Translations under genes and position numbers: made by a program
Source of the DNA: Legionella sp. MW5194
GTDB lineage: Bacteria > Pseudomonadota > Gammaproteobacteria > Legionellales > Legionellaceae
Length of the DNA stretch: 64,000 bases
Reading direction: 5' to 3'
Assembly: GCF_016864235.1 (NCBI RefSeq)
Contig: NZ_CP045732.1
Span: forward strand, 992,001-1,056,000
Part shown: one piece after another, positions 8,498 to 17,383 of the stretch
Layout: every line of letters starts with the position of its first letter
How positions within the stretch are numbered: position 1 is the first letter of the stretch
The notes under the pieces: generated by a model
Seen by the model: only the letters and a program-made list of their open reading frames with translations
The model's database searches: none
Told to the model about the DNA's origin: nothing

Positions 8498-9616
8498 ATG
8501 GATATAACACCTTTCTTTAAATTGATGGTTGATCGTGGGGCATCGGATCTCTTTTTCAGCGTCGGCGCACCGCCCAATATCAAAATTGAAGGCATTACCT
8601 CACCCATTGGGCAAGCACCGCTTAAGTCCCAGCAAATGGCTGAAATCGCGGCCTCCATCATGAACGACGAGCAACGCAAGGAATTTGAGGCCACCATGGA
8701 ACTCAACATGGCGATCTCCATTGGCGGAATAGGTCGTTTTCGTGTCAATCTCTTCAGACAACGCGGTGAAACCGCCATGGTTGTTCGTTACATTAAAGGC
8801 ATTATTCCAACCATTGAAGAATTACAACTTCCGGCGGTATTAAACTCCATTGTCATGGAGCTGCGAGGATTGGTGCTGGTGGTGGGGTCAACCAGTTCAG
8901 GTAAATCCACCACCCTGGCGGCGATGATTGATTACCGCAATGAAAATCATCGCGGCCATATTTTGACTATCGAGGATCCCATTGAATACCTCTATAAGCA
9001 TAAAAAATCCATTGTCGATCAACGGGAAGTGGGTATAGACACCCTTGATTACGATAATGCCTTAAAAAATGCCATGCGCGAAGCACCCGATGTTATCCTC
9101 ATTGGGGAAATCCGTGATCGCAACACCATGAAGCATGCCATTTCCTATGCTGAAACCGGGCATTTGTGTTTATCGACGCTCCATGCCAACAATGCTAACC
9201 AAACCATGGATCGCATCCTTAATTTTTTCCCTGAAGATGCAAGACACCAGTTGCTGCTGGATTTATCATTGAATTTACGCGCCATTATCTCACTGCGGCT
9301 GATCCCGGGCTTGCATAAACAGCGGGTACCGGCGGTGGAAATCATGATTAATTCGCCCTACATCGCCGATTTGATAGAAAAAGGCAAGGTTGACGAAATC
9401 AAGGAAGTCATGGCGCGCTCACGCGAACAGGGCATGCAAACCTTTGACCAGGCCTTGTTTGATTTATACAAGGCCGGCAAAATCAGCAAGGAAAATGCCA
9501 TTCGCTTTGCTGATTCTAAAAATAACGTCGGTCTGCAGATTCGTCTGTCGGAAGAGCGCGGCCTCGGCGGCGAGGTGGATTTGACCATTGAGGAAGATGA
9601 AAAATCCAAATTTTGA
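8498..9616 (+). CDS. pilU: Type IV pilus retraction ATPase PilU
   Basis: Hexameric secretion-type ATPase that assists PilT in pilus retraction at the inner membrane. From the ATG at 8498 (MDITPFF) it is 372 residues; the open frame extends 17 codons further upstream, but those residues are unlike the family and would overlap the predicted -10 box. Walker A is GSTSSGKST (130-138), with ILIGEIRD as the Walker B region and STLHANNANQTMDRI as the His box, whose sequence fits PilU better than PilT. PilT itself is not adjacent. The next gene downstream is a putative effector and not a pilus gene. Confidence 0.92.
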   Translation: MDITPFFKLMVDRGASDLFFSVGAPPNIKIEGITSPIGQAPLKSQQMAEIAASIMNDEQRKEFEATMELNMAISIGGIGRFRVNLFRQRGETAMVVRYIKGIIPTIEELQLPAVLNSIVMELRGLVLVVGSTSSGKSTTLAAMIDYRNENHRGHILTIEDPIEYLYKHKKSIVDQREVGIDTLDYDNALKNAMREAPDVILIGEIRDRNTMKHAISYAETGHLCLSTLHANNANQTMDRILNFFPEDARHQLLLDLSLNLRAIISLRLIPGLHKQRVPAVEIMINSPYIADLIEKGKVDEIKEVMARSREQGMQTFDQALFDLYKAGKISKENAIRFADSKNNVGLQIRLSEERGLGGEVDLTIEEDEKSKF

Positions 9617-9692
9617 TCAGACAGGGGCTTCTCAAGCAGTCTCAAAACTGATAAAATAATATGCAAATATTGCTGTATTAGCCTAGAGTATC

Positions 9693-11624
9693 ATGCCGGA
9701 ATGGGTAGACCTAAAACATATTAAAGGCAAAAAAGAATTAAAGCGCACAGGTCATGTCATCTATAAGGCAAGGCTTGAGACTAACGCTACCCCCAAAAGC
9801 ATTTTTTATAAAGAAAACAAACACGGAGAAACGCTGGCTTCGCAGATGGAGGTGGCTTTCAGTGCGCTTGCCTCACGTTTCTTAAAACCCCGGCTGACAG
9901 CGGTTCAGGCACTGGTCACGAATGAAGGCAAAATTACCGGGGTACTGTCAGAGTACCTTGGCTACACGGCGATGGAACGTGAAGGGGAAGGGGTTGCGTT
10001 TTATGACATCGATCCAGACGGTACCCTCAAGCCTGAACCCAAGGTTTATACTGAACCCGACCAAATACCCATCCATTTTTTTAATGACCTCCCGTCCGGT
10101 TTTTTTACCCGTTTAACCAGCGCTTTTAAGGATGGAAGCCTGACGTTCGACATGGCCTCCCTGGCCAGTGTGCTGGCAGCGGCGTACACGCTTGAAGAAG
10201 ATGATCTGCATAAAGGCAATTTTTGTTTTTACGTGACACAAAAGCTGACAGATAAAGGCTATAAACCCCACGTTGTTTTCATGAAAATCGATCATGACCT
10301 GATGATGGCCGACAGCGTGATGTCACATGGGCATGCCCGGGTAGCCAACTGGCTCTATCAGAAGAATGCGTTTAATATCACCGAGCGGGATTTGCTTCAT
10401 TTTCCTAAATTGCTGGATTCGCAGAATCATTACTGGCCGACCAGCCGTCGTTTGTTCGTTAAACCCTTTGACCCGAAAGTCTATAATAATGAAGACGAAA
10501 TTACCGCGTTTTCGGCCTTGTCGACCAATGATGAGTTTGTGCGCGCCAAATGGCAGGAATTTTACAAGCATATTCTTATTCCACGCCAACTCATTGAAGA
10601 CGATGTGGCGCAAGGCTTTGATCGCAATAACCCCGCTTCCCGCGCCCAAATCACCTTAATTACCAATGCGGTTGTGGCAAGGCAGGCCCGGTTGCGGGCG
10701 GTGCTTTTTTCGATTAGCGAATTTCGAACTTTTGTTGAAGCCCTTCATGGGGGCGGTGATAAGGCCCTCGATACCATTGAAGATGACATTTTTACCGGTG
10801 TCGACCCCCTTATTAAAGAAAAATTACAGCTTGATTTTCGCAAGGAAACGGCTTTTCATTTGGCTTTATGCACCGATAAAGACAATGGTTTCAAGGAAAA
10901 AGACACCCCCATGCATACGGCCATCCGTCTGGGTGATTACCGTTATGATGAAACCTGGGATTCATTCAGCCAGTTTGCTCGCAAAAGAAATGAAGACGGA
11001 ATGACGCCCATGCAGCTGGTGATGAGCCAGCTTTCATTGGTAAAAGAAAAAAAGCAGACCTTGGACGATCCGAGAAAAAACCCGTTTTTTATAGCCAGTC
11101 ATTTACTCAGACAGGGAATTAAGCACCCAATGCCTGACGATCTTCGCCAGCAATTGTTGGATTATAGCCTCCCTACAGCTCATCTGAGCAGGGCAGAAAA
11201 AGCGGCCAGCCTGGCTGAATTGCTGGCAGTGTTCCAAACCATTGGCGAAGACGAGCGCTTTACCCTCAAAATGAGAAAGGACTTGGCCATTTCCGCTTTG
11301 GAAACCTTTATCAAAGCCCAGGCTGATAATCCGCAGCTGCGCCGGATTTTGCTGGATTTCAGAAAGGCGTTGAATGTCGATAAGGTGCCGCAATTGCAAT
11401 ACATTCGGCAATTACGCTCCGAACTGTGGATTATCCGCCAGATTCGCGGCCTGCTGGGCGGTACGCATACCCAGGTTTGCCTGACTGATCTCGTGGATGA
11501 ACAACTGGCGAAACCCAAACTTCAAGCTCCTCGAGCGCATAGCGTATTCGGGAACACCTGTCGACAGGATGAAAAACCGGTGGTCCAGGCTCAAGAGCCC
11601 TCGGTTCCAGTGCTGATGGCCTGA
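9693..11624 (+). CDS. legA5: LegA5/AnkK-like effector candidate: atypical kinase plus ankyrin-like region
   Basis: 643-residue cytosolic-looking protein without signal peptide. The N-terminal half carries a kinase-like set: a candidate nucleotide lysine in SIFYKEN (Lys40), a catalytic-loop-like EEDDLHKGN (168-176), and KIDHD (198-202) as the metal-binding step. The spacing recalls the OpiA/LegA5 family of bacterial phosphatidylinositol 3-kinases. Residues 383-445 contain two or three degenerate ankyrin-like units (RKETAFHLAL; KDTPMHTAIRLGDY; RNEDGMTPMQLV). From memory, L. pneumophila has legA5 near motAB, bdhA-patD and dapA, the genes that follow here, which supports the name. The C-terminus is rich in Glu/Gln/Pro and ends PVLMA, compatible with Dot/Icm export. 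Assignment is inference; no alignment was run. Confidence 0.55.
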   Translation: MPEWVDLKHIKGKKELKRTGHVIYKARLETNATPKSIFYKENKHGETLASQMEVAFSALASRFLKPRLTAVQALVTNEGKITGVLSEYLGYTAMEREGEGVAFYDIDPDGTLKPEPKVYTEPDQIPIHFFNDLPSGFFTRLTSAFKDGSLTFDMASLASVLAAAYTLEEDDLHKGNFCFYVTQKLTDKGYKPHVVFMKIDHDLMMADSVMSHGHARVANWLYQKNAFNITERDLLHFPKLLDSQNHYWPTSRRLFVKPFDPKVYNNEDEITAFSALSTNDEFVRAKWQEFYKHILIPRQLIEDDVAQGFDRNNPASRAQITLITNAVVARQARLRAVLFSISEFRTFVEALHGGGDKALDTIEDDIFTGVDPLIKEKLQLDFRKETAFHLALCTDKDNGFKEKDTPMHTAIRLGDYRYDETWDSFSQFARKRNEDGMTPMQLVMSQLSLVKEKKQTLDDPRKNPFFIASHLLRQGIKHPMPDDLRQQLLDYSLPTAHLSRAEKAASLAELLAVFQTIGEDERFTLKMRKDLAISALETFIKAQADNPQLRRILLDFRKALNVDKVPQLQYIRQLRSELWIIRQIRGLLGGTHTQVCLTDLVDEQLAKPKLQAPRAHSVFGNTCRQDEKPVVQAQEPSVPVLMA

Positions 11625-11687
11625 ATTTGAGGCTTGTTATTTTTTCTGCTGCGCGGTAAGTTTAACCTTTCGATTAAAGACCGCAGG

Positions 11688-12107
11688 ATGATGAAAAAAT
11701 TACTTTTTCTGTTATTTCTCGTCACCAGTTTGCCTGGCGAGGCCGCGCCCGAACAGGGCCGTGTGCAACTCCAATTGACCACGATAGAACGCGATAATCA
11801 ATGCCCCTCTTTTCTACGTAATGCCGAGGTGGTGGTTGACTACGATTATGATTTCTCACGCAACCGCGGTTTGGCTTACTTAAGGGAGTTGAAATCAGAA
11901 AAAGTCAATTACACCCTGCATCCTTTGGGATTAAGCAGCTATTATGCCTTCATGTCGGACATTCCCCCGACAGCCCAGCCGATTGGCGATGAGCAAGTGA
12001 CTGTGTATCGTATTATTTTTCATATTTACAAGCCGTTTAAAACTCGCGTTATGCTCATGCTGGGCGAACAGGGGGACTGCATCATGAGCTCCGGGGTTAC
12101 CGCTTAA
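11688..12107 (+). CDS. Small secreted/periplasmic protein, unknown
   Basis: About 139 residues from the ATG at 11688 (a second ATG follows at 11691). The frame is open 18 codons further upstream, but the MMKKLLFLLFLV start gives a textbook signal peptide with likely cleavage after GEAA. The mature part has two cysteines (near NQCPSF and GDCIMSS) and alternates short beta-like stretches, suggesting a small disulfide-bonded periplasmic or secreted domain. I do not recognise the family. It follows the LegA5-like gene by about 60 bases and converges with motB, with only 7 bases between stops. Confidence 0.6.
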   Translation: MMKKLLFLLFLVTSLPGEAAPEQGRVQLQLTTIERDNQCPSFLRNAEVVVDYDYDFSRNRGLAYLRELKSEKVNYTLHPLGLSSYYAFMSDIPPTAQPIGDEQVTVYRIIFHIYKPFKTRVMLMLGEQGDCIMSSGVTA

Positions 12108-12114
12108 TCCCGCA

Positions 12115-13128
12115 TCATGGCGTTTTGACCGGGGTTGGCTTGGGTGCAGGCGTGGGAGTGGTGGTGGGCGCGGGAGTCACCTCCGTCTTGGCCGGCGAAG
12201 TGTCGGGCATGCTGATTTGTTTGTCTGTGGCTTTAGGCGCTACGTTTTTAAGCAATTGCTCTTCGGCTTCTTTTTTCATCACAATGATACTGATGCGGCG
12301 GTTATTGGGGTTAAACGGATCCGTTTTGTCAAGCAGTACCGTTGAGGCAAAACCCGTAACTTCAAGAACCTTGTCTTCTTTCATCCCAGCCTTAATCAAG
12401 GCCCGACGTGCCGTGTTGGCGCGCAACGTTGACAGCTCCCAGTTCGTCAATTCCAAATCTTCGGGATTCTGATATGGGTGGCCGTCGGTATGACCCTGAA
12501 TGCTAACCTTGTTGGGCATTTTGTTAAGAAGCTTGGCAATTTTAATGAGGATCTGCTGCATCTGTGGATCCATTTTATCGCTTCCCATATCAAACATGGG
12601 TCGGTTTTTATTGTCTATCAATTGAATACGCAAGCCTTCGGAAACCACATCCATAAGCAACTGGTCTTTGAGATCGGCTAAGGCCGGATCTTTGGCCATG
12701 GCCAGCATGATGTCGGATTTCAATTTTTCAAGCTGCTTCATTTCCTCGGCCTGACTCCCGGGATCCTTGATTTTTGCCGCCTCTTTTTTTTCATTGATGG
12801 GCTGATTACTGGCTGAAACCTGGCCATCTTTCTTTTCGATGTTTTGCCCACCACCCTGCACGCTGATGTCACGCGAACCCATGCTGTCGCCGCCGAGCAG
12901 GGCGATTTTTAGCGGTTGTTTGAAATACTCGGATAAGCCTTCTTTTTGCGCTTTATTGAGAGAGGCCAGCAACCACATGAGAAGAAAGAACGCCATCATC
13001 GCCGTGACAAAGTCGGCATAGGCAATCTTCCAGGAGCCGCCATGATGGCCATGCCCGTGTTTCTTGATTTTACGGATAATGGGGGGATGGGCGTCTTTAT
13101 CCTTGTCTTTGCTGTCGTTGCCGTCCAC
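12115..13128 (-). CDS. motB: Flagellar stator protein MotB
   Basis: 337 residues. The single transmembrane helix KIAYADFVTAMMAFFLLMWL contains Asp39, the ion-carrying aspartate of MotB. The C-terminal OmpA-like peptidoglycan-binding domain includes VSIQGHTDGHPY and NPNNRRISIIV. The last 40 residues form a Pro/Thr/Ala-rich tail, longer than in E. coli MotB. With MotA it forms the proton-driven stator anchored to the cell wall. It lies 16 bases after motA, so the two are co-transcribed, while the other flagellar genes are more than 40 kb away. Confidence 0.95.
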   Translation of the reverse strand: MDGNDSKDKDKDAHPPIIRKIKKHGHGHHGGSWKIAYADFVTAMMAFFLLMWLLASLNKAQKEGLSEYFKQPLKIALLGGDSMGSRDISVQGGGQNIEKKDGQVSASNQPINEKKEAAKIKDPGSQAEEMKQLEKLKSDIMLAMAKDPALADLKDQLLMDVVSEGLRIQLIDNKNRPMFDMGSDKMDPQMQQILIKIAKLLNKMPNKVSIQGHTDGHPYQNPEDLELTNWELSTLRANTARRALIKAGMKEDKVLEVTGFASTVLLDKTDPFNPNNRRISIIVMKKEAEEQLLKNVAPKATDKQISMPDTSPAKTEVTPAPTTTPTPAPKPTPVKTP

Positions 13129-13144
13129 ACAAGCCTCTTACTGG

Positions 13145-14023
13145 TTATTCACTTTCGGGTTTGGCAATCGTCGATGCCGATTTGATTTGTTCATTCAGCT
13201 CGTTAAACGATGGCCTTGAAGCAGAAAACAACACTTTGCGTCCAAATTCGGTGGCAATAATGGGTGGATTGTTATTCATGCTGGCAAGTATAGTGACTTT
13301 AATGCAATTCAGCATGAGTTGCGATGAATTGGCGCGTTGTTCCATGGCATTGGCGACTGGACCGACGAAACCATAACCCAGCAGAATACCCAGAAAGGTT
13401 CCTACCAGTGCATGAGCCACTAAAACCCCCAGTTCGGCAGGCGGCAAGTGAATGGACTCCATGGTATGCACCACCCCCAATACCGCGGCGACAATCCCGA
13501 AAGCCGGCATTCCGTCTGCCAGTTTGGTGATGGCCTGGGCCGGGATCATTTCTTCGTTATGGTGGGTTTCAATTTCGCTGTCCATCAAGGCTTCCAATTG
13601 ATGAGGCTGGAGATTGGAGGTAATGATTAACCGAAAATAATCGCAGATGAATTCAATGATGTGGTGTTTGGCCATCAGGCGCGGAAAATTAGTGAAAATG
13701 GGGCTGTTCGCTGGATCATCGACATCGGTTTCCAATGACATCAATCCTTCCTGACGGGATTTGTTTAGTAGCGCATAAAGCAACGCCAGCAAATCCATGT
13801 ACATCACTTTCTCTGATTTCTGGCCCTTGAATACCGCCGGCAAGGCTTTGCCGATTGCTTTTAAAACGGAGGGGCTGTTGCCTACAATCAGAGCGCCTAC
13901 CGCTGCGCCACCGATAATAAGCAATTCCAGTGGCTGAAAAACGGCCGCCAAATGCCCTCCGGCTAAGGCAAAGCCGCCAAAAACACAAAGCAGAATTACG
14001 ATGTAACCGATAATAATAAGCAT
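13145..14023 (-). CDS. motA: Flagellar stator protein MotA
   Basis: 292-residue inner-membrane stator subunit with four helices (about 3-22, 33-51, 172-190 and 200-222). It carries the conserved proline motifs DGMPAFGIVAAVLGVV and GYGFVGPVANAMEQR, which couple ion flow to torque. Its length matches proton-type MotA. It is the promoter-proximal gene of motAB; the roughly 85 bases upstream, before the convergently placed adc stop, are A/T-rich with no clear sigma-28 box. Confidence 0.95.
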   Translation of the reverse strand: MLIIIGYIVILLCVFGGFALAGGHLAAVFQPLELLIIGGAAVGALIVGNSPSVLKAIGKALPAVFKGQKSEKVMYMDLLALLYALLNKSRQEGLMSLETDVDDPANSPIFTNFPRLMAKHHIIEFICDYFRLIITSNLQPHQLEALMDSEIETHHNEEMIPAQAITKLADGMPAFGIVAAVLGVVHTMESIHLPPAELGVLVAHALVGTFLGILLGYGFVGPVANAMEQRANSSQLMLNCIKVTILASMNNNPPIIATEFGRKVLFSASRPSFNELNEQIKSASTIAKPESE

Positions 14024-14107
14024 GTAATAATTTCCTATTTAACGTAATACAGGATGCTTACATACAATTTCCATTTTAAAAGCAAAAAACATACCTTTCT
14101 GACGCTG

Positions 14108-14848
14108 CTACTGATTCATATAATCATGAACCACTTTGCCGTACGGCAGGGTCAAATCCGATTGCAGATGCACGGCATTCACTACCCGTTTAACCGGCAG
14201 GGACGCGACAGGGGCTAAGGCATGATGGAAGAGTTCCAGTTGCGCCGGTCCTGTCCAGGCACCTTTGACCGTCAAATCGCTGAGATAATATTCCACGAGT
14301 TCGCAGATACGGGTCGTGCCATCGACGTGTGGGATGATTTTCAATAAATAATTGGGTGTTGACATGGATTCGGCCACTTTTTTACTGTCCAGCGCCTGAA
14401 ATTTGTAGCCCATGGTGGCAGTGGCAATGCGGGTGTGGCCATAATCCAGCGTGCCAACCAGGACTTCCTTGTCAACAACCAGCGTCGGTTGGGCCAGTTT
14501 TTTGGGAAATCCCCAGATTTCCCGCCCGCCAGCGATGGGGGGCAGATCGTCTAAAAACATGGCATGGGTATAGCCCCCGCTTTTTCCCTGAAAACGAACA
14601 GGAATAACCTGGCCGGATTCCGTGTAATCGCCAAAACCGGTGGAGTCCGGCATGCGAATAAATTCAAATTTAACCAGGGGCTCAGTGACTTCCAATGGCT
14701 GAGGTACCACCTCGCGCAGCAAATCCATGTCAGTTTCATAGGTCACAATCAAATATTCGCGGTTTATAAACCGATAAGGGCCTCGGGGATAGCAGGGGCA
14801 GGTAAACGGCATGGCAAAGGCCTGATCTTTGACATCGGATTCCTTCAT
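14108..14848 (-). CDS. adc: Acetoacetate decarboxylase
   Basis: Converts acetoacetate to acetone and CO2. At 246 residues it matches the family length. The Schiff-base lysine lies in IWGFPKKLA (Lys116, followed by Lys117 that lowers its pKa), and the preceding PPIAGGRE is also conserved. The start overlaps the patD stop by four bases (ATGA), making it the third gene of bdhA-patD-adc. Together with 3-hydroxybutyrate dehydrogenase this drains 3-hydroxybutyrate through acetoacetate, as expected when polyhydroxybutyrate is mobilised. Confidence 0.92.
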   Translation of the reverse strand: MKESDVKDQAFAMPFTCPCYPRGPYRFINREYLIVTYETDMDLLREVVPQPLEVTEPLVKFEFIRMPDSTGFGDYTESGQVIPVRFQGKSGGYTHAMFLDDLPPIAGGREIWGFPKKLAQPTLVVDKEVLVGTLDYGHTRIATATMGYKFQALDSKKVAESMSTPNYLLKIIPHVDGTTRICELVEYYLSDLTVKGAWTGPAQLELFHHALAPVASLPVKRVVNAVHLQSDLTLPYGKVVHDYMNQ

Positions 14849-16002
14849 GATAAAACTCCTGTGAGGTGAGTGGGTGTGACCGCCATATCATAGACTTCAA
14901 TTCCAGACAGTTCGGGTATTTCTGCAAGCCAGGGTGATTTTTCCAGGCCACGGCGGCCATCGCGGTAGCCGGCGGCGATGCGTTCCATCACCGATTTGCG
15001 GGAGAATTCATAATCCTTCGACGCTAAATCCGTGTCGTCTCCCGGGTAAAGGAAACGTACCAGCGCGACTGTTTTATCACAGCCGCAGCTTAAGCAATCC
15101 TCCACTTCGGGATTTTTTTCTTTGGCCTGTTCCGGAATAAATTCAGACAGCAATTTAATGCGGTATTTCAACGAGTGGATTTCTTTGTGCATGTTGACAA
15201 TTTCAACAAAGCGGCTCGAATACTCAATGTCTTTTTTACGTTTGAGTACTTCATCCATCGACGAAGGTTTTAATCCCAGGGAGTTAAACAGGTGAACCAT
15301 AAAACACAACAGGGTTTTAGAGGGATTCTGGCTCAATACATAACTGATTGGCGAGTTGCTGGAAATCCCGCCGTCCCAGTAGAATTTGCCTTCAATTTCA
15401 ATGGCAGGGAACCCCGGGGGCAGGGCGCCGCTGGCCATGATGTGTTCAGGGCCAAGGGTTTCTTTCGCCGAATCAAAGTAAACAACGGCTCCTGAGCAGA
15501 CTTCAACGGCACCGACGCTCAATCGCGTTTCACCCGCATTGATGCGATCAAAATCAATCAACCGCTCCAGGGTTCCTTTCAGTGCGGACGTGTCGTAATA
15601 GCTGATTTTGTCAATGGCATTTTCCAGGCTCAATTCCGGCTGGGGGTAGCGCGGCGTAAAAAAACCGGGTTGTCCAAACCATAACGCGGATTGAGCAGAC
15701 ATGAAGTGTTCCCAGCGTCGTCCGGCATGATCATTGTGCCATGCATCCACATCAAAAAAGGTGGGTGTGGTGACGCTTTCCCAAAACGACAGCATTTTCT
15801 GGAAACGATCCTCTGGTGGATTGCCTGCGGCCAGCGCGGCATTGATCGCACCAATGGATGTCCCGACAAACCAGTCTGGAAAATAATTGGCTTCCTGCAG
15901 CGCCTTTAACACACCCACCTGATAAGTGCCAAGGGCGCCGCCTCCCTGTAAAGAACACGCCAGATAATCGTGCTGGCGGTTCGGTCTGAGCCGCGCAGCC
16001 AC
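14845..16002 (-). CDS. patD: Patatin-like phospholipase PatD
   Basis: 385-residue patatin-family lipid acyl hydrolase. The oxyanion loop QGGGALGTY is at 19-27, the nucleophile Ser49 in GTSIG, and the catalytic Asp210 in [11 protein letters not shown]. The C-terminal part (from about 260) resembles DUF3734, found in many PHB-linked patatins. The start is GTG, sharing its first G with the bdhA TAG stop (TAGTG), so translation is coupled. In L. pneumophila a bdhA-patD operon has been reported as needed for intracellular multiplication; the present pair has the same order. No signal peptide is visible. Confidence 0.88.
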   Translation of the reverse strand: MAARLRPNRQHDYLACSLQGGGALGTYQVGVLKALQEANYFPDWFVGTSIGAINAALAAGNPPEDRFQKMLSFWESVTTPTFFDVDAWHNDHAGRRWEHFMSAQSALWFGQPGFFTPRYPQPELSLENAIDKISYYDTSALKGTLERLIDFDRINAGETRLSVGAVEVCSGAVVYFDSAKETLGPEHIMASGALPPGFPAIEIEGKFYWDGGISSNSPISYVLSQNPSKTLLCFMVHLFNSLGLKPSSMDEVLKRKKDIEYSSRFVEIVNMHKEIHSLKYRIKLLSEFIPEQAKEKNPEVEDCLSCGCDKTVALVRFLYPGDDTDLASKDYEFSRKSVMERIAAGYRDGRRGLEKSPWLAEIPELSGIEVYDMAVTPTHLTGVLS

Positions 16003-16781
16003 TATTCCATTACCCAGCCGTGACTGACGATAAGCGATTGGCCTGTGAGCGCATTGGATTTAAAGGAGGCAAAAAACAAAGCGGTCTCGGCCACGTCATC
16101 CGTCGTGGTGAATTCACCGTCCACGGTTTCTTTCAACATCACTTTTTTAATCACATCCTCCTCGGAGATGCCCAATTCCCTGGCTTGCTCGGGGATTTGT
16201 TTGTCAACCAGCGGGGTACGGACAAAGCCCGGGCAAATGACATTGGCGCGTACGCCATGCGCCGCACCTTCTTTGGCCACGACGCGGCAGAGGCCTAAAA
16301 GACCGTGCTTGGCAGTCACATAAGGGGCTTTTAACAGAGAGGCTTCCTTGGAATGGACAGAGCCCATGTAGATAATACTGCCGCTATTGGCTTGGTACAT
16401 GTATTTCAAGGCCGCGCGAGTGGTTAAAAAGGCGCCGTCGAGGTGAATGGCCAGCATTTTTTTCCAGTCAGAAAAAGACAGCTTGTCCACAGACTCAATG
16501 ATTTGAATACCCGCATTACTGACCAGCACATCGATACCGCCAAACTGATCAGCGACGGCATCAATGCCGTTATTGACCTGTACTTCATCAGTGACATTCA
16601 TGGCGACAGCCATGGCCTGACCGCCCTTGGCCTTGATTTCATCGGCTACTGCCTGGGCCTGGTTCAGATTGAGATCGGCAATGGCGACCTTGCTGCCTTC
16701 GCGGGCATAAAGATGGGCGATTTCCCTGCCAATGCCGCTGGCAGCCCCAGTGACCACAGACACTTTGTTTTTTAATTGCAT
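16002..16781 (-). CDS. bdhA: 3-hydroxybutyrate dehydrogenase
   Basis: Short-chain dehydrogenase of 259 residues from the ATG at 16781, which is preceded by AAGGAA; the longer open frame to 16838 has no comparable site. The NAD-binding TGAASGIG is near residues 10-17, NAGIQ follows, and the catalytic Ser/Tyr/Lys are in [21 protein letters not shown]. The insert around [21 protein letters not shown] is typical of D-3-hydroxybutyrate dehydrogenases. It oxidises 3-hydroxybutyrate to acetoacetate and heads the bdhA-patD-adc unit. The 200 bases upstream hold two inverted repeats. Confidence 0.92.
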   Translation of the reverse strand: MQLKNKVSVVTGAASGIGREIAHLYAREGSKVAIADLNLNQAQAVADEIKAKGGQAMAVAMNVTDEVQVNNGIDAVADQFGGIDVLVSNAGIQIIESVDKLSFSDWKKMLAIHLDGAFLTTRAALKYMYQANSGSIIYMGSVHSKEASLLKAPYVTAKHGLLGLCRVVAKEGAAHGVRANVICPGFVRTPLVDKQIPEQARELGISEEDVIKKVMLKETVDGEFTTTDDVAETALFFASFKSNALTGQSLIVSHGWVME

Positions 16782-16844
16782 ACTAACATTCCTTGTTGTT
16801 ATCGTTCTTATCAAGCGCCCCGTTAAAGCGGCTGTCAATGCGTC

Positions 16845-16875
16845 AACCTGAATAAACCCTTGGGTTTTTCAGGTT
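16845..16875. repeat. Imperfect inverted repeat upstream of bdhA
   Basis: Left arm 16845-16859 (AACCTGAATAAACCC) and right arm 16862-16875 (GGGTTTTTCAGGTT) pair over 14 positions with one base unpaired and only two bases between them, forming a long hairpin or operator-like palindrome. It lies 64 bases before the bdhA start. No T-run follows on either strand, so it is not a typical terminator. Confidence 0.5.
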
Positions 16876-16940
16876 GGAATTTATTCCGTTTATCCGATCG
16901 ATTAAACCAGTAACAGAATCAGTATAGCAATGAATTTTTA

Positions 16941-16979
16941 TTTTGCCTCAACACATCCTGATGAAGGATTGAGGCAAAA
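16941..16979. repeat. Inverted repeat after the glycine-zipper lipoprotein gene
   Basis: TTTTGCCTCA (16941-16950) pairs with TGAGGCAAAA (16970-16979), and inside it ATCCT pairs with AGGAT. It starts eight bases past the lipoprotein stop (minus strand), so a transcript-end hairpin is likely, although no uninterrupted U-run follows. Confidence 0.45.
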
Positions 16980-16986
16980 ATGACTA

Positions 16987-17226
16987 TCAGTAATAATAGT
17001 AACGATAGTAACGGCGTCTGTCTTCCTGTTGGCCGATTTGGTTGCCGATCAATGCACCAGCGCCTGCGCCAATGGCAGTACCCAGGGCGTCACCACCGGA
17101 CACCGCATAACCTACGCCAGCGCCAATACCAGCGCCTGCGGCTGTCCCTACCTGTGTTGAGGTGCATCCACCAAGGATTGTTGTTGATAATCCTATAAAG
17201 AGTACTATAGGGAGTGTTTTTTTCAT
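16987..17226 (-). CDS. Glycine-zipper lipoprotein (OsmB/SlyB-like)
   Basis: 79 residues from ATG 17226; the open frame begins ten codons earlier, but MKKTLPIVLF with the lipobox LGGC gives the proper lipoprotein signal. The mature part has two Gly/Ala zipper stretches (AAGAGIGAGVGYAV and AIGAGAGALIGNQIG), able to insert in membrane, and a Tyr/Arg-rich tail (RRRYYRYYYY). Such proteins sit in the outer membrane and are often stress-induced; the exact role is unknown. It is divergent from dapA and followed by a hairpin. Confidence 0.8.
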   Translation of the reverse strand: MKKTLPIVLFIGLSTTILGGCTSTQVGTAAGAGIGAGVGYAVSGGDALGTAIGAGAGALIGNQIGQQEDRRRYYRYYYY

Positions 17227-17383
17227 GGTAAAGTTCCTCTCTTTTTGTTCCTTCATTAGTCATATTAGTACAAATTAACCCAAATTGTACATTATTTGAT
17301 TTTATCGGTTTGTGGATTCGAACTTGAGAAATTATCGGGGCACCAGTAGTATTGGGTAATTCAAACGTGAATCAGGGGTGGTT

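Noticed and set aside
17268-17290. GTACAA...TTGTAC spaced inverted repeat between the lipoprotein and dapA
   Set aside because: Only six-base arms with an eleven-base spacer in A/T-rich DNA; chance occurrence is likely, so not listed as an operator.
17308-17320. tRNA T-loop-like GATTCGAAC string
   Set aside because: No acceptor or anticodon stem can be folded around it; not a tRNA.
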